The notes under the pieces: model-generated | What the model saw: the letters and a program-made list of their open reading frames with translations, nothing else | The model's database searches: none | What the model was told of the DNA's origin: nothing | DNA from: UBA2386 sp046306335 | GTDB taxonomy: Bacteria > Planctomycetota > UBA1135 > UBA2386 | Reading direction: 5' to 3' | DNA: 25,814 nucleotides | Assembly: GCA_046306335.1 (NCBI GenBank) | Contig: JBKDXM010000062.1 | Location: forward strand, 1 to 25,814 | Made by a program: the position numbers and the translations under genes | Part shown: in pieces, positions 7,278 through 14,413 of the stretch | Position numbering within the stretch: position 1 is the first letter of the stretch | Layout of the letters: every line of letters starts with the position of its first letter

Positions 7278-9221
7278 TCAGCGCCCGCCGAAGCGGTCGC
7301 GGCTGATGACGAGGTGCGGATCGCGGCGATCGGGCCGGCGGGCGCTGCGCTCGAAGGCGGCGGCGACCGGCGCGGCGATCTCGAACGTGGTGAAGGCGAA
7401 CTGCACCCGGATCTGGCCGACGGCGTCGCTGTCGACGCCGCCGCGGCGGCAGACGTGCGCCATGACGCGGCGCGGGTCGGCGCCATCGCGGCTGCCCCAG
7501 TTGATGCGGAAACGCTGGAAGCCGCCGAAGGTGTCGCCGCCGGGGTCGTCGCCACCGCGCGCCGGGGCCGCGGGCCGCTGCCACGCCGGCGGCGCGCCCG
7601 CCTTGCCGCGCTGGCCCGGCGCCAGGCGGCGACCGGGAGGCGGTTCGGCAGCGGCCGGCGCGGCTGGCGCCGCGGACGCGGGCTGGTCTGGCGGCGCGGA
7701 CGGCGCGTGCTGCGACGCGGCCGCAGCAGCTGCCGGTCGCTTCGCAGTGTGGGCGGGTGCGACTGCGGGCGCGGGCGCATCTGCTGTGGCCGCACGCGCC
7801 GCTGCCGCGGCAGGTCGCTCGGTCGGCGCCGGTGCCGCCGGCGCAGCAGCCGCGCCACCGGCCGCCGGCGCGTCGCGTTCGACGGCGACAGCCGACGGCT
7901 CGCACGGGCCGGTCGCCATCGGCCCGAGCAGCAGCGCGACGACGGCTGCCGGATCGCGGCCGGCCAGCAACTGGTCGGCGATCGCGCGCTCGGCAGCACC
8001 CGGGGGCGCTGCCGCGGCGAGCGTCTGCGCCGCGCGTTCGCCGGCCTGCGCCAGACGATGCGCGCGCACCTCGGCGGGGCCGGGGCAGCCCTCCCACCGT
8101 TCCTTGACGCGCGCCTCGTGGAACAGCCGCCGCGCGAAGTTGGCGCGCGACTTGACCACGAACAGGTAGCTGCGGCCCTTCTGCCCGGCGCGGCCGGTGC
8201 GGCCGCTGCGGTGCACGTACGTCTCGGCGTCGATCGGCGGATCGAAGTGCACGACCGACGTGACGTCGGTGATGTCGAGGCCGCGCGCGGCGACGTCGGT
8301 GGCGATCAGCGTGTGGATCGCGCCGCGGCGGAAGGCCTGCAGCGTGCGCGTGCGCTGCGCCTGCGCGAGGTCGCCGTGGATCGGCAGCGCGAGGAAGCCG
8401 TCGCCGGCCAGCTTGTCGGCGAGCGCCGACGTGCCTTCGCGCGTGCGCACGAACACCAGCGTGCGTTCGTCGCCGGCCAGCAGCAGCAGGTTGACGAGCG
8501 CGGCGTAGTGGTCGCGGGCGCCGACCTTCAGCGCGATGTGCTCGATGTCGCCGTGCGCGGCCCCGGCGGGCGTGCCGGCGACGAGGATCGGCGAGCTCTG
8601 GAAGCGGTCGGCGAGCGCCTGCACGTTGGGCGCGAACGTCGCCGACACGAGGTGCGTGCGCCGCTCCTTCGGCAGCGCCGCCAGAATGCCGTCGAGCTCG
8701 TCCTTGAAGCCGAGGTCGAGCATCTGGTCGGCTTCGTCGAGCACCAGCTGCCTGACCGAGCCGAGGTCGAGCGCGCCGCTGCCGACGTGGTCGAGCAGGC
8801 GGCCCGGCGTGCCGACGAGCATCGCCGGCCGGCGCTGCAGCAGCGTGCGCTCGCGGTCGACCGACGTGCCGCCGGTGACGACGCCGCAGCGCGCGCCCGG
8901 GACGTCGGCGAACAGCCACGACAGCTCTTCCTTGACCTGCGCGGCGAGTTCGCGCGTCGGCGCGACGACCAGCGCCAGCGGCCCGCGGCGTTCCTGCGCC
9001 AGCGCGTCGCCGGCGAACGAACGCGCCAGCGCGATGCCGAGCGCGACGGTCTTGCCCGAGCCGGTCTGCGAGCGGATGCGCAGGTCGCGCACGCCGTCGT
9101 CGGCGGCGAGGATCGCCTGCTGCACCGCCGTCAGCGCGGTGAACCCGCGGCGCACCAGCGCAGGCTGCAGCGCGTCGGGGACCGTCGCGAACGGCGCCGC
9201 GGCGCCGGTGTCGGCGCTCAA
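7278..9221 (-). CDS. DbpA/CsdA-type DEAD-box RNA helicase (647 aa)
   Basis: ATP-dependent RNA helicase, probably in rRNA folding or ribosome assembly. In order: Q-motif region (Gly26-Phe27 to Gln34); motif I SQTGSGKT 51-58; Ia PTREL 88-92; Ib TPGR 138-141; motif II DEAD 162-165; motif III SAT 193-195; IV LVFVRT 255-260; V ATDVAARGLD 307-316; VI HRSGRTGRAG 337-346. A long Ala/Pro-rich disordered linker (~395-565) leads to a C-terminal domain (~570-645) with FRINWGSRDG and an I-R-V-Q-F-A-F-T-T-F-E-I strand: the DbpA RNA-binding fold that in DbpA recognises 23S rRNA hairpin 92. No ATG precedes the Q motif; the best start is TTG at 9221, overlapping the exchanger's stop as TTGA, which implies translational coupling. 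GTG codons further in would remove the Q motif. Confidence 0.9.
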   Translation of the reverse strand: MSADTGAAAPFATVPDALQPALVRRGFTALTAVQQAILAADDGVRDLRIRSQTGSGKTVALGIALARSFAGDALAQERRGPLALVVAPTRELAAQVKEELSWLFADVPGARCGVVTGGTSVDRERTLLQRRPAMLVGTPGRLLDHVGSGALDLGSVRQLVLDEADQMLDLGFKDELDGILAALPKERRTHLVSATFAPNVQALADRFQSSPILVAGTPAGAAHGDIEHIALKVGARDHYAALVNLLLLAGDERTLVFVRTREGTSALADKLAGDGFLALPIHGDLAQAQRTRTLQAFRRGAIHTLIATDVAARGLDITDVTSVVHFDPPIDAETYVHRSGRTGRAGQKGRSYLFVVKSRANFARRLFHEARVKERWEGCPGPAEVRAHRLAQAGERAAQTLAAAAPPGAAERAIADQLLAGRDPAAVVALLLGPMATGPCEPSAVAVERDAPAAGGAAAAPAAPAPTERPAAAAARAATADAPAPAVAPAHTAKRPAAAAAASQHAPSAPPDQPASAAPAAPAAAEPPPGRRLAPGQRGKAGAPPAWQRPAAPARGGDDPGGDTFGGFQRFRINWGSRDGADPRRVMAHVCRRGGVDSDAVGQIRVQFAFTTFEIAAPVAAAFERSARRPDRRDPHLVISRDRFGGR

Positions 9222-10300
9222 GCCTGCACCGGCTTCTTCAGCGTCAGCACGCGGACCGCGAGCACGCCGAGCGTCACGCCGGTCAACGGCATCACGAAGT
9301 GCAGCATCGCCTTGGCGTAGCCCTCGGTCGCCTCGTGCTTCGTCTCCGACAGCACGAGGTAGGTCGTGTAGGCGACGTAGTACAACAGGAACAGCGCGCC
9401 CTCCCAGCGCGGGATGACGAAGCCGCGGACGAACACCGGCAGGCACGCGACGGCGACGGCGGTCATCACCGGCAGGTCGTAGCCGACCATCGACTCGCGC
9501 ACGGTCAGGCCGGCGGGCGAGACGATGCCGGACATGCCGAGCACGCCCATGATGTTGAAGATGTTGCTGCCGACGACGTTGCCGACGGCGATGTCGCGCT
9601 CGCCCTTGATGGCGGCGGTGATCGACGTGGCGACCTCGGGCAGCGACGTGCCGGCGGCGACGATGGTGAGGCCGACGACGACCTCGCTGAGCCCGGCCCA
9701 GGTCGCGAACGCCACGGCGCCGTCGACGAGCCACTTGGAGCCGAGCACCAGCATGGCGAGGCCGGCGACGACGAGGCCGATCGCGCCGCCGAGGCCGCCC
9801 TGCAGCTTGTCGCCGCCGAACTCGGCTTCGTACTCGGCCTCGACCGCCTTGGTCTCGCGCCGGCTGACGCGGATGATCCACGTCGTGTAGCCGACGAGGC
9901 CGAGGAACAGGAGGACGCCGTCGATGCGGGTCAACTGGCCGTCGCGCGCGATCAGCCAGAGCGCCGCCGACAGCGCGATCATGATCGGCACGTCGCGACG
10001 GACGAGTTGCTGCGCCACCAGCAGCGGCGTGATCAGCGCCGACGCGCCGAGGATGAACAGCACGTTGAAGATGTTGCTGCCGACGACGTTGGCGATCGCC
10101 ATGTCGGACTGGCCCGACCACGCCGCCTGCACGCTGACGGCGAACTCCGGCGCGCTGGTGCCGAAGGCGACGACGGTGAGGCCGATGACGAGCGACGACA
10201 CGCCGGCGGCGCCGGCGATGCGCGAGGCGCCCTTGACCAACCAATCGGCGCCGAAGACCAGCAGGACCAAGCCGAGCGCGAACAACACTCCAGTGAGCAT
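9218..10300 (-). CDS. CaCA-family Ca2+/Na+ (or cation/H+) exchanger (360 aa)
   Basis: Inner-membrane antiporter of the Ca2+:cation antiporter superfamily (YrbG/NCX_Mj type), with about ten hydrophobic segments. The duplicated alpha repeats are plain: alpha-1 with GTSAPE (47-52) and ANVVGSNIFN (70-79), alpha-2 with GTSLPE (217-222) and GNVVGSNIFN (240-249). The Glu and Asn residues of these motifs are the known ion ligands, and all are retained. An acidic cytoplasmic loop (~150-165) separates the halves. The frame runs open to 10408, but ATG 10300 begins directly at TM1 and a TACCCT -10-like hexamer ends ten bases upstream. Its last codon overlaps the TTG start of the helicase gene, so the two are probably one operon, an unusual functional pairing. 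Confidence 0.92.
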   Translation of the reverse strand: MLTGVLFALGLVLLVFGADWLVKGASRIAGAAGVSSLVIGLTVVAFGTSAPEFAVSVQAAWSGQSDMAIANVVGSNIFNVLFILGASALITPLLVAQQLVRRDVPIMIALSAALWLIARDGQLTRIDGVLLFLGLVGYTTWIIRVSRRETKAVEAEYEAEFGGDKLQGGLGGAIGLVVAGLAMLVLGSKWLVDGAVAFATWAGLSEVVVGLTIVAAGTSLPEVATSITAAIKGERDIAVGNVVGSNIFNIMGVLGMSGIVSPAGLTVRESMVGYDLPVMTAVAVACLPVFVRGFVIPRWEGALFLLYYVAYTTYLVLSETKHEATEGYAKAMLHFVMPLTGVTLGVLAVRVLTLKKPVQA

Positions 10301-10310
10301 GACGGCGAGC

Positions 10311-10316
10311 AGGGTA
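10311..10316 (-). promoter_or_regulatory. putative -10 element of the exchanger-helicase operon
   Basis: TACCCT on the minus strand, ten bases before the ATG at 10300. The -35 is weak (TGGGAG at a 17-nt spacer). Implies a very short leader. Confidence 0.3.
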
Positions 10317-10679
10317 GCGGCGGCGCGCGCGCGCTCCCACCGCAACCCGTGGAATGCGCGCGCTGGGCGCAGATCGGGGATCGCGTCGGCGACGCATCGA
10401 CGCGGCATCGCCCATCACGACGACGTCGTCGTCGCGCCGCGGCAACTCGCATTGGCATCGCGTCGATGCCGCAACTGGGCATCTGCTTCGCGGGACGCGC
10501 GCCGATCCGGTGCGTGGAGCCGCAGCGGGGGCGAAGCCGCTGGCCGCAGGCGGATCGGTGGATTCGCGGACGCTCGGCAGCAGGCGTCCGGACGCACAGG
10601 CGCGCTACGGCTCGCGGACTGCAACCAGCTGCCCCGCGACTGCTGGGTGCTGCTTGCTGCTGGGCTCTTGGCGTCTGGT

Positions 10680-10761
10680 CTCTGTGTCCTCTGTGTTCTC
10701 TGTGGTTCCTATCTGCTGCTGCAGAAGCAGAACAACCACAGCGAACACAGAGAGTACAGAG
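10680..10761. repeat. 82-bp imperfect inverted repeat (CTCTGTG-type element)
   Basis: Left arm 10680..10707 (CTCTGTGTCC, then CTCTGTGTTC-like words ending TGTGGTT) pairs with right arm 10734..10761 (AACCACAGCG ... ACAGAG): 24 of 28 positions complementary. Between them lies a second near-palindrome, 10712..10731 (TCTGCT ... AGCAGA) centred on CTGCAG. The whole can fold as one long hairpin or cruciform. Words of the type CCACAGAGAACACAGAG recur as dispersed intergenic elements in many environmental bacterial genomes (from memory), so this is probably one copy of a mobile or structural repeat family rather than a local terminator. Confidence 0.7.
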
Positions 10762-10806
10762 CAGAGCAGAGGAGGGCAGAGGAGGGCAGGGCAAACGGAG
10801 GGGCGG
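10758..10806 (+). repeat. polypurine tract with GCAGAGGAGG direct repeat
   Basis: A strand-asymmetric purine tract follows the inverted repeat at once: GCAGAGGAGG appears twice in tandem (10771-10790), flanked by AGAGCAGAGC and GCAGGGCAAACGGAGG. Possibly a degenerate extension of the element's right arm. Confidence 0.5.
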
Positions 10807-10840
10807 CAGCAGGGCTACCGGCAACTGCGGTGCGTGCCGG

Positions 10841-10872
10841 GCGGCGTGGCCTTCCGCGACGCCGACTCCTAG
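10841..10872 (+). promoter_or_regulatory. 32-bp promoter-like repeat, copy 1 (epimerase gene)
   Basis: 30 of 32 bases match 23578..23609. It contains GTGGCC (10846-10851), an 18-nt spacer and the start of TAGCGT (10870-10875), then six bases to the GTG start at 10882. Read as a -35/-10 pair, it predicts a leaderless transcript starting at the GTG. Confidence 0.5.
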
Positions 10873-10881
10873 CGTGACGCC

Positions 10882-11856
10882 GTGCCTCCCGTCTGCTTCC
10901 TCACCGGCGCCAGCGGCTTCGTCGGTCGCCACCTCGCCCCGCTGCTGGCGCGCGAGTGCGGCCTGCGCGTGCTCGTGCGCCCCGGCCAGGAACTACCGTG
11001 GCTGCGCGGGTTCGACGTCGAACGCGTCGAGGGCCGGCTCGCCGACCGCGAGGCGCTGGCGCGCGGCTGCCGCGGCGCGGACACCGTCGTGCACCTCGCC
11101 GCGCTGGTGTCGTTTCGCCGCGAAGACCGCGCCGCGATGTTCGCCGCCAACGCCGACGCCACCGGCGACCTCGCCGACGCCGCGCTCGCCGCCGGCGTCC
11201 GCCGCCTGCTGCACGTCTCCACCATCTCGGCGGTCGCCTGCCGCGACCGGCCCGAAGCCGTCGACGAGACCGCGGCCTACAACTTCGGGCCGCTGCGCAT
11301 CGGCTACTGCGACAGCAAGTTCGCCGCCGAGCAGCGCGTGTTCGCCGCATGCGCGCGCGGGCTCGATGCGGTCATCGTCAACCCGCCGTCGATGTACGGC
11401 GCGGGCGACCGCCGCAAGGGCGACGACTCGCTGCTGACCGCGGTGATGTCCGGCCGCGTGCGCTTCGCCCCGCCCGGCGGCCTCAACGTCGCCAACGTCG
11501 CCGACGTGTGCGACGGCATCGTGCGCGCGCTGCACAAGGGCCGCGCCGGCGAGCGCTACCTGCTGACCGGCGAGAACCTGACCGGCGCGCAACTGCTGGC
11601 GCGCATCGCCGCGGTCGTCGGCGGCGCGCCGCCGCGCCGCACCGCGCCGCGCGCGCTGGTGCGGACGGCCGCGACGGCGCTGCGCTGGTGGGAACGATGC
11701 CGCGGCAGCCGGCCGCCGCTGACGAGCGACGTGCTGACGCTGGCGACGAAGTTCCTGTGGTACGACGCCGGCAAGGCTGCGCGCGAACTCGGCTGGCGCG
11801 CCGGGCCCGTCGACGCCGGCATCGCCGCGGCGTGGCGCGAACTGCAAGGCGGCTGA
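10882..11856 (+). CDS. NAD(P)-dependent epimerase/dehydratase, extended SDR (324 aa)
   Basis: Rossmann-fold oxidoreductase of the extended SDR class, closest in feel to dihydroflavonol-reductase/HpnA-type sugar epimerases. N-terminal dinucleotide motif TGASGFVG at 8-15; a basic residue in LVRPG (31-35) after beta-2 allows NADP; HLAA at 71-74; STIS at 113-116 supplies the catalytic Ser/Thr; Tyr142-x3-Lys146 is the catalytic pair; a VNPPSMYGAGD loop (~166-176) follows. No signal peptide, so cytoplasmic. The start is GTG; no Shine-Dalgarno precedes it, but a -10-like TAGCGT ends six bases upstream. Monocistronic. Substrate unknown: nucleotide sugar or a ketone/aldehyde. It shares its upstream 32-bp motif with the CoA ligase gene at 23654, hinting at common control. 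Confidence 0.85.
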   Translation: MPPVCFLTGASGFVGRHLAPLLARECGLRVLVRPGQELPWLRGFDVERVEGRLADREALARGCRGADTVVHLAALVSFRREDRAAMFAANADATGDLADAALAAGVRRLLHVSTISAVACRDRPEAVDETAAYNFGPLRIGYCDSKFAAEQRVFAACARGLDAVIVNPPSMYGAGDRRKGDDSLLTAVMSGRVRFAPPGGLNVANVADVCDGIVRALHKGRAGERYLLTGENLTGAQLLARIAAVVGGAPPRRTAPRALVRTAATALRWWERCRGSRPPLTSDVLTLATKFLWYDAGKAARELGWRAGPVDAGIAAAWRELQGG

Positions 11857-12002
11857 GCGCCGCCGTGCCGGCCGATCGCGGCGGCGACGGCCCGCTGCAG
11901 AGGATTTCGGGCCCGCGCGTCACCAAACGGGGTCTCGCGGCCCCTATGCAGTTGGCGAAGCAACGCGCGCGGGCGCGCCTTCGCACCGGCCTTTCCCGCC
12001 TT

Positions 12003-12018
12003 GGGGCCGACCGGCCCC
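12003..12018 (+). promoter_or_regulatory. small hairpin in the leader of the 12041 gene
   Basis: GGGGCC, loop GACC, GGCCCC, ending 22 bases before the ATG at 12041 and upstream of its GGAG Shine-Dalgarno. Could stabilise the mRNA 5' end or be a terminator remnant of the preceding gene; no T-tract. Confidence 0.3.
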
Positions 12019-12040
12019 GTTCCCCCCGATGGAGACGACC

Positions 12041-12451
12041 ATGCCTCTGCGTTGCTTCGTACTGCCCTGTCTCACCTTCGCGCTCGCCGCTGGCGCCGTG
12101 GCCCAGAAGCCGTGCCCCTACACCAAGGCGGATCGCATCCCCGCCAGCGAGCAGTACGGCCCGGCGGCCGCCTGCAGCGGCCTCAGCTTCAGCGGCCACG
12201 GCTTCAAGCTGACGACGGCGACCGGTTGCCCGCTGTTCGTGACGCTGACGCCCCAACACCACGACATCGTGCCGAACAGCCAGGCCACGCGCGCCGAGAA
12301 GATCGGGACGCGCGAAGGCCGCATCCTGTACTTCCGTTGCCAGACGGACTACGTGATCATCATCCCCTGGGGTTCGTCGTGCGTGTGCGACCGCGACGTG
12401 GCGTGGGGCACGTACCTGGTGGCGGCGACGCTGCCCTGCGAGGGCCAGTGA
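12041..12451 (+). CDS. small secreted Cys-rich protein, unknown function (136 aa)
   Basis: Not recognised. Signal peptide 1-21 ending AVA before Gln22. The mature protein (~115 aa) has seven Cys (25, 45, 63, 100, 114, 116, 133), including a Cys-Val-Cys, and alternating hydrophobic strands, suggesting a small disulfide-stabilised beta protein. ATG 12041 is preferred over 12029 because GGAG lies 6 nt upstream and the signal peptide starts here. The next gene starts two bases after its stop, so the two form an operon; the partner is membrane-anchored with its bulk outside the cytoplasm, so both may act at the envelope. Confidence 0.72.
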   Translation: MPLRCFVLPCLTFALAAGAVAQKPCPYTKADRIPASEQYGPAAACSGLSFSGHGFKLTTATGCPLFVTLTPQHHDIVPNSQATRAEKIGTREGRILYFRCQTDYVIIIPWGSSCVCDRDVAWGTYLVAATLPCEGQ

Positions 12452-12453
12452 CG

Positions 12454-13983
12454 ATGGCCGCCCCACAGCCCATGGCGCCGGCGGCGACGCCGCCGCGCCG
12501 CTGTGGCGACGATCCCGGCGGGCGCACGCGCCTGCTGTTCGCCGCCCTGCTGCCACCCGCCGTCGTCGCGGTGGCGCTCGCGTTGCTCCTGGTCGCCACG
12601 TCGCCATCTTCGCCGCTGGATGCCGGCGCTGTCGCGCCGCCGACGGTTCCCGCCGTCGCGACGGCGACGGCGACCGCGCCGCCCGTGCCGCAGCTACCGC
12701 GGCAAGCGGTGGTGCCTGCCGCTGCGGACGGCGAGAGCCTGTCCTTCGACGACGCGATCGACGAGCTGGTCGCCATCGGTCGGCGCACCGCCGAGTTCGC
12801 GCAGGACGACGACCATGCGGCGGCGAGCGCCAGCGACCAGTTGGCGCGCGCCCGCCTCGCCGCGCTCATGGCCAGCTTCGCCGACGCCGGCGAACAGGCG
12901 CTGCGCCGGCTCACAGCGACGACGGCGCCGCTGGCGCACGGCTTCGTGCAAGGCCGCGACTTCGTGCTGCAGCTCGTCGTCGTCACCGAGTGCGCGCGCT
13001 GCGCGAGTGCGGCCGAGGCCGGCGGCGGCCGCCAGCGCGTCGACGCCTTCGTGCACGACGTGCTGGCGGCGAGGCCGGCGAGCCCGGCGATGGCGGCCGT
13101 CGGTGCCCAGGCGCTCGTGCGCCAACCGCACTTGCGCCTCGCGCACGAGGCGGCCGTGCTCGGCTTGGTGGAACTCGCGGGCGGTGGCTTGTTTCCGCGC
13201 GAGATCGCCACCGGCCTACTGCTGACGCTGTGGGACAACCTGCAGCAGCACGGCGAGCGCAGCAGCGAGGCGCTCGCCACGTTGGCGCTGCTGTTGCTCG
13301 ACGGCAAGGACGACAGCCAGCGCGCGGCAGCGTGCCGGCACCTGCTGCGCGAGCCGCGGTACCGCGGCATCGTCGTCGACGCGCTGCGGCGCAGCGCCGA
13401 CCGCGCCTTCGTGCGCGAGGTCGCCGGCCTCGTCGCCAACGACCTGCCGGTCGAGGACGCGCTCGCCGTGCTGGGCGACCTAGGTCCAGCACTCGGCCGC
13501 GCGCCGCACGCCTACCTCGTCTGCGGCCATCGCGCGCCGGAGACGGTCGCCGACGCCTACCGCCGCCTGCTCGCCGACGACGTGCAGTCCGACCGCCGGG
13601 TCGACCTCGTCGCCGGCGTCGGCATGGTGCGGTCCGCGCTCGGCCTCGACGTGGCGCGCACTGCGCTCGCGCACGACCGTTCCCCCGACGTGCGACTGCA
13701 GGCCGTGTTCGCACTGACCGCCAACGCCGACCCGGAGACGGGGCTGGCGGCGGTGCTGCAGGCGGCGGACGACGCCGAGTTGACGGGCGATCGCAACCGC
13801 TGCGATGGCTTGGTCTTCGCGCTCGGCAACCTGGAGCGCCTGGGCGATGCCGCCGCCATGGATCGGGCGACGCGCCGGCTGGACAGCCTGTCGCTGACAC
13901 CGGATGGACGCGCCCGGCTGGCGGCACTGCGGGCGCGCACCGTGCCGGGCGGCAGCGCCGGAGCCAGCACGGCGAGTCGGTGA
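12454..13983 (+). CDS. membrane-anchored helical-repeat (HEAT-like) protein (509 aa)
   Basis: Residues ~26-48 form a single transmembrane helix after a short basic N-terminus (RR at 15-16, R24, R26), followed by a Thr/Ala/Pro-rich linker (~50-95). Residues ~95-505 are Ala/Leu/Arg-rich amphipathic helices with no catalytic motif, looking like irregular HEAT repeats; a stretch near 410-450 (SPDVRLQAVFALTANADPET) is a good HEAT-like unit. Topology inferred: N-in, helical domain outside. It could also be read from GTG 12448, which overlaps the previous stop. Located two bases after the small secreted Cys-rich gene; a scaffold or protein-binding role at the envelope is a guess. Its stop codon falls inside a 23-bp tandem repeat. 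Confidence 0.68.
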   Translation: MAAPQPMAPAATPPRRCGDDPGGRTRLLFAALLPPAVVAVALALLLVATSPSSPLDAGAVAPPTVPAVATATATAPPVPQLPRQAVVPAAADGESLSFDDAIDELVAIGRRTAEFAQDDDHAAASASDQLARARLAALMASFADAGEQALRRLTATTAPLAHGFVQGRDFVLQLVVVTECARCASAAEAGGGRQRVDAFVHDVLAARPASPAMAAVGAQALVRQPHLRLAHEAAVLGLVELAGGGLFPREIATGLLLTLWDNLQQHGERSSEALATLALLLLDGKDDSQRAAACRHLLREPRYRGIVVDALRRSADRAFVREVAGLVANDLPVEDALAVLGDLGPALGRAPHAYLVCGHRAPETVADAYRRLLADDVQSDRRVDLVAGVGMVRSALGLDVARTALAHDRSPDVRLQAVFALTANADPETGLAAVLQAADDAELTGDRNRCDGLVFALGNLERLGDAAAMDRATRRLDSLSLTPDGRARLAALRARTVPGGSAGASTASR

Positions 13984-14025
13984 CCTGGGGTCCCTCGTGG
14001 CCGTGACCTGAGGTCCCTCGTGGCC
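13980..14025 (+). repeat. 23-bp tandem direct repeat (two copies, 22/23 identical)
   Basis: Two adjoining copies, 13980..14002 and 14003..14025, each reading GTGACCTG(G/A)GGTCCC then TCGTGGCC. The second copy contains the perfect palindrome GACCTGAGGTC. The stop codon of the helical-repeat protein lies in copy 1. Probably a slippage duplication, or a two-site binding motif. Confidence 0.75.
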
Positions 14026-14131
14026 ACTGCGGGCAATCGTGCCGACACCAGCGCCAAGGTCACGGCAGCGGCATGCATCGGGCCAGCGCGGTAGCCAGCA
14101 CGGCCACCCGCGCCGGCGCGTTCCGCCGCGA

Positions 14132-14296
14132 CTACTTCTTCTTCTCGACGTGCTTGGTGTGCTTGCGCAAGCGCGGCGAGTACTTCTTCAGCTCCAGCTT
14201 GTTGGTGCCGGGCTTCTTCATGATCGTGTAGTTGCGATCGCCGGTCTCTTCGCAGACCAGGAACACGATCTCTTTCTTCTTCTTCTGCTTCGCCAT
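14132..14296 (-). CDS. rpmG: 50S ribosomal protein bL33, zinc-free type (54 aa)
   Basis: Small basic component of the large ribosomal subunit near the E site. Recognisable bL33 layout: a Lys-rich start (AKQKKKK), FLVCEETGDRNYT at 12-24, then the Asn-Lys-Leu-Glu-Leu-Lys-Lys-Tyr block at 32-39 and a Lys/His-rich end. In zinc-ribbon bL33 there are two CxxC pairs; here only Cys15 survives, the others being Thr18, Ser40 and Leu43, so it is a C-minus paralogue that cannot bind zinc. Length (54) is normal. Start ATG 14296 has only a weak GAGC upstream but a good promoter. It follows the secreted-protein gene 14414..15580 on the same strand but has its own promoter. Confidence 0.93.
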   Translation of the reverse strand: MAKQKKKKEIVFLVCEETGDRNYTIMKKPGTNKLELKKYSPRLRKHTKHVEKKK

Positions 14297-14344
14297 GGCT
14301 GCTCGTGGCGGCCGGGCACGGCCGCGCGGTTGGGAGGGCGAGGC

Positions 14345-14372
14345 AGAGTAGCGACCGCCTGCGCCAGCGCAA
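14345..14372 (-). promoter_or_regulatory. putative promoter of rpmG
   Basis: Minus strand TTGCGC (14372-14367), 16-nt spacer, TACTCT (14350-14345). Predicts a leader of about 40 nt. One of the cleanest promoter candidates in the window. Confidence 0.45.
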
Positions 14373-14413
14373 GGGCCCGCGTCGCCCCGGCTGCGCCTCC
14401 CTGCGGCCGCCGC

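Larger units (their letters stand above)
10317..10881. other. gene-free accessory stretch with repeats
   Basis: No coding region is convincing here; frames crossing it are compositional. Besides the exchanger promoter it holds a 14-bp perfect palindrome CGACGACGTCGTCG near 10418..10431, a T-C-G-rich string of TGCTG words (~10641..10665), the large inverted repeat (10680..10761), a purine-rich tract (~10758..10806) and the promoter-like 32-bp repeat (10841..10872). The stretch 10680..10800 is clearly poorer in GC than its surroundings. Confidence 0.5.

Noticed and set aside
10680..10761. CRISPR repeat or rho-independent terminator for the exchanger or epimerase gene
   Set aside because: No repeated spacer-repeat units, and no gene on either strand ends just upstream of it; the arms are far longer than a typical terminator.
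9299..11437. Long plus-strand frame across the exchanger, the intergenic element and the epimerase
   Set aside because: Product is His/Asp/Arg/Glu-rich shadow sequence; it conflicts with two clear genes.
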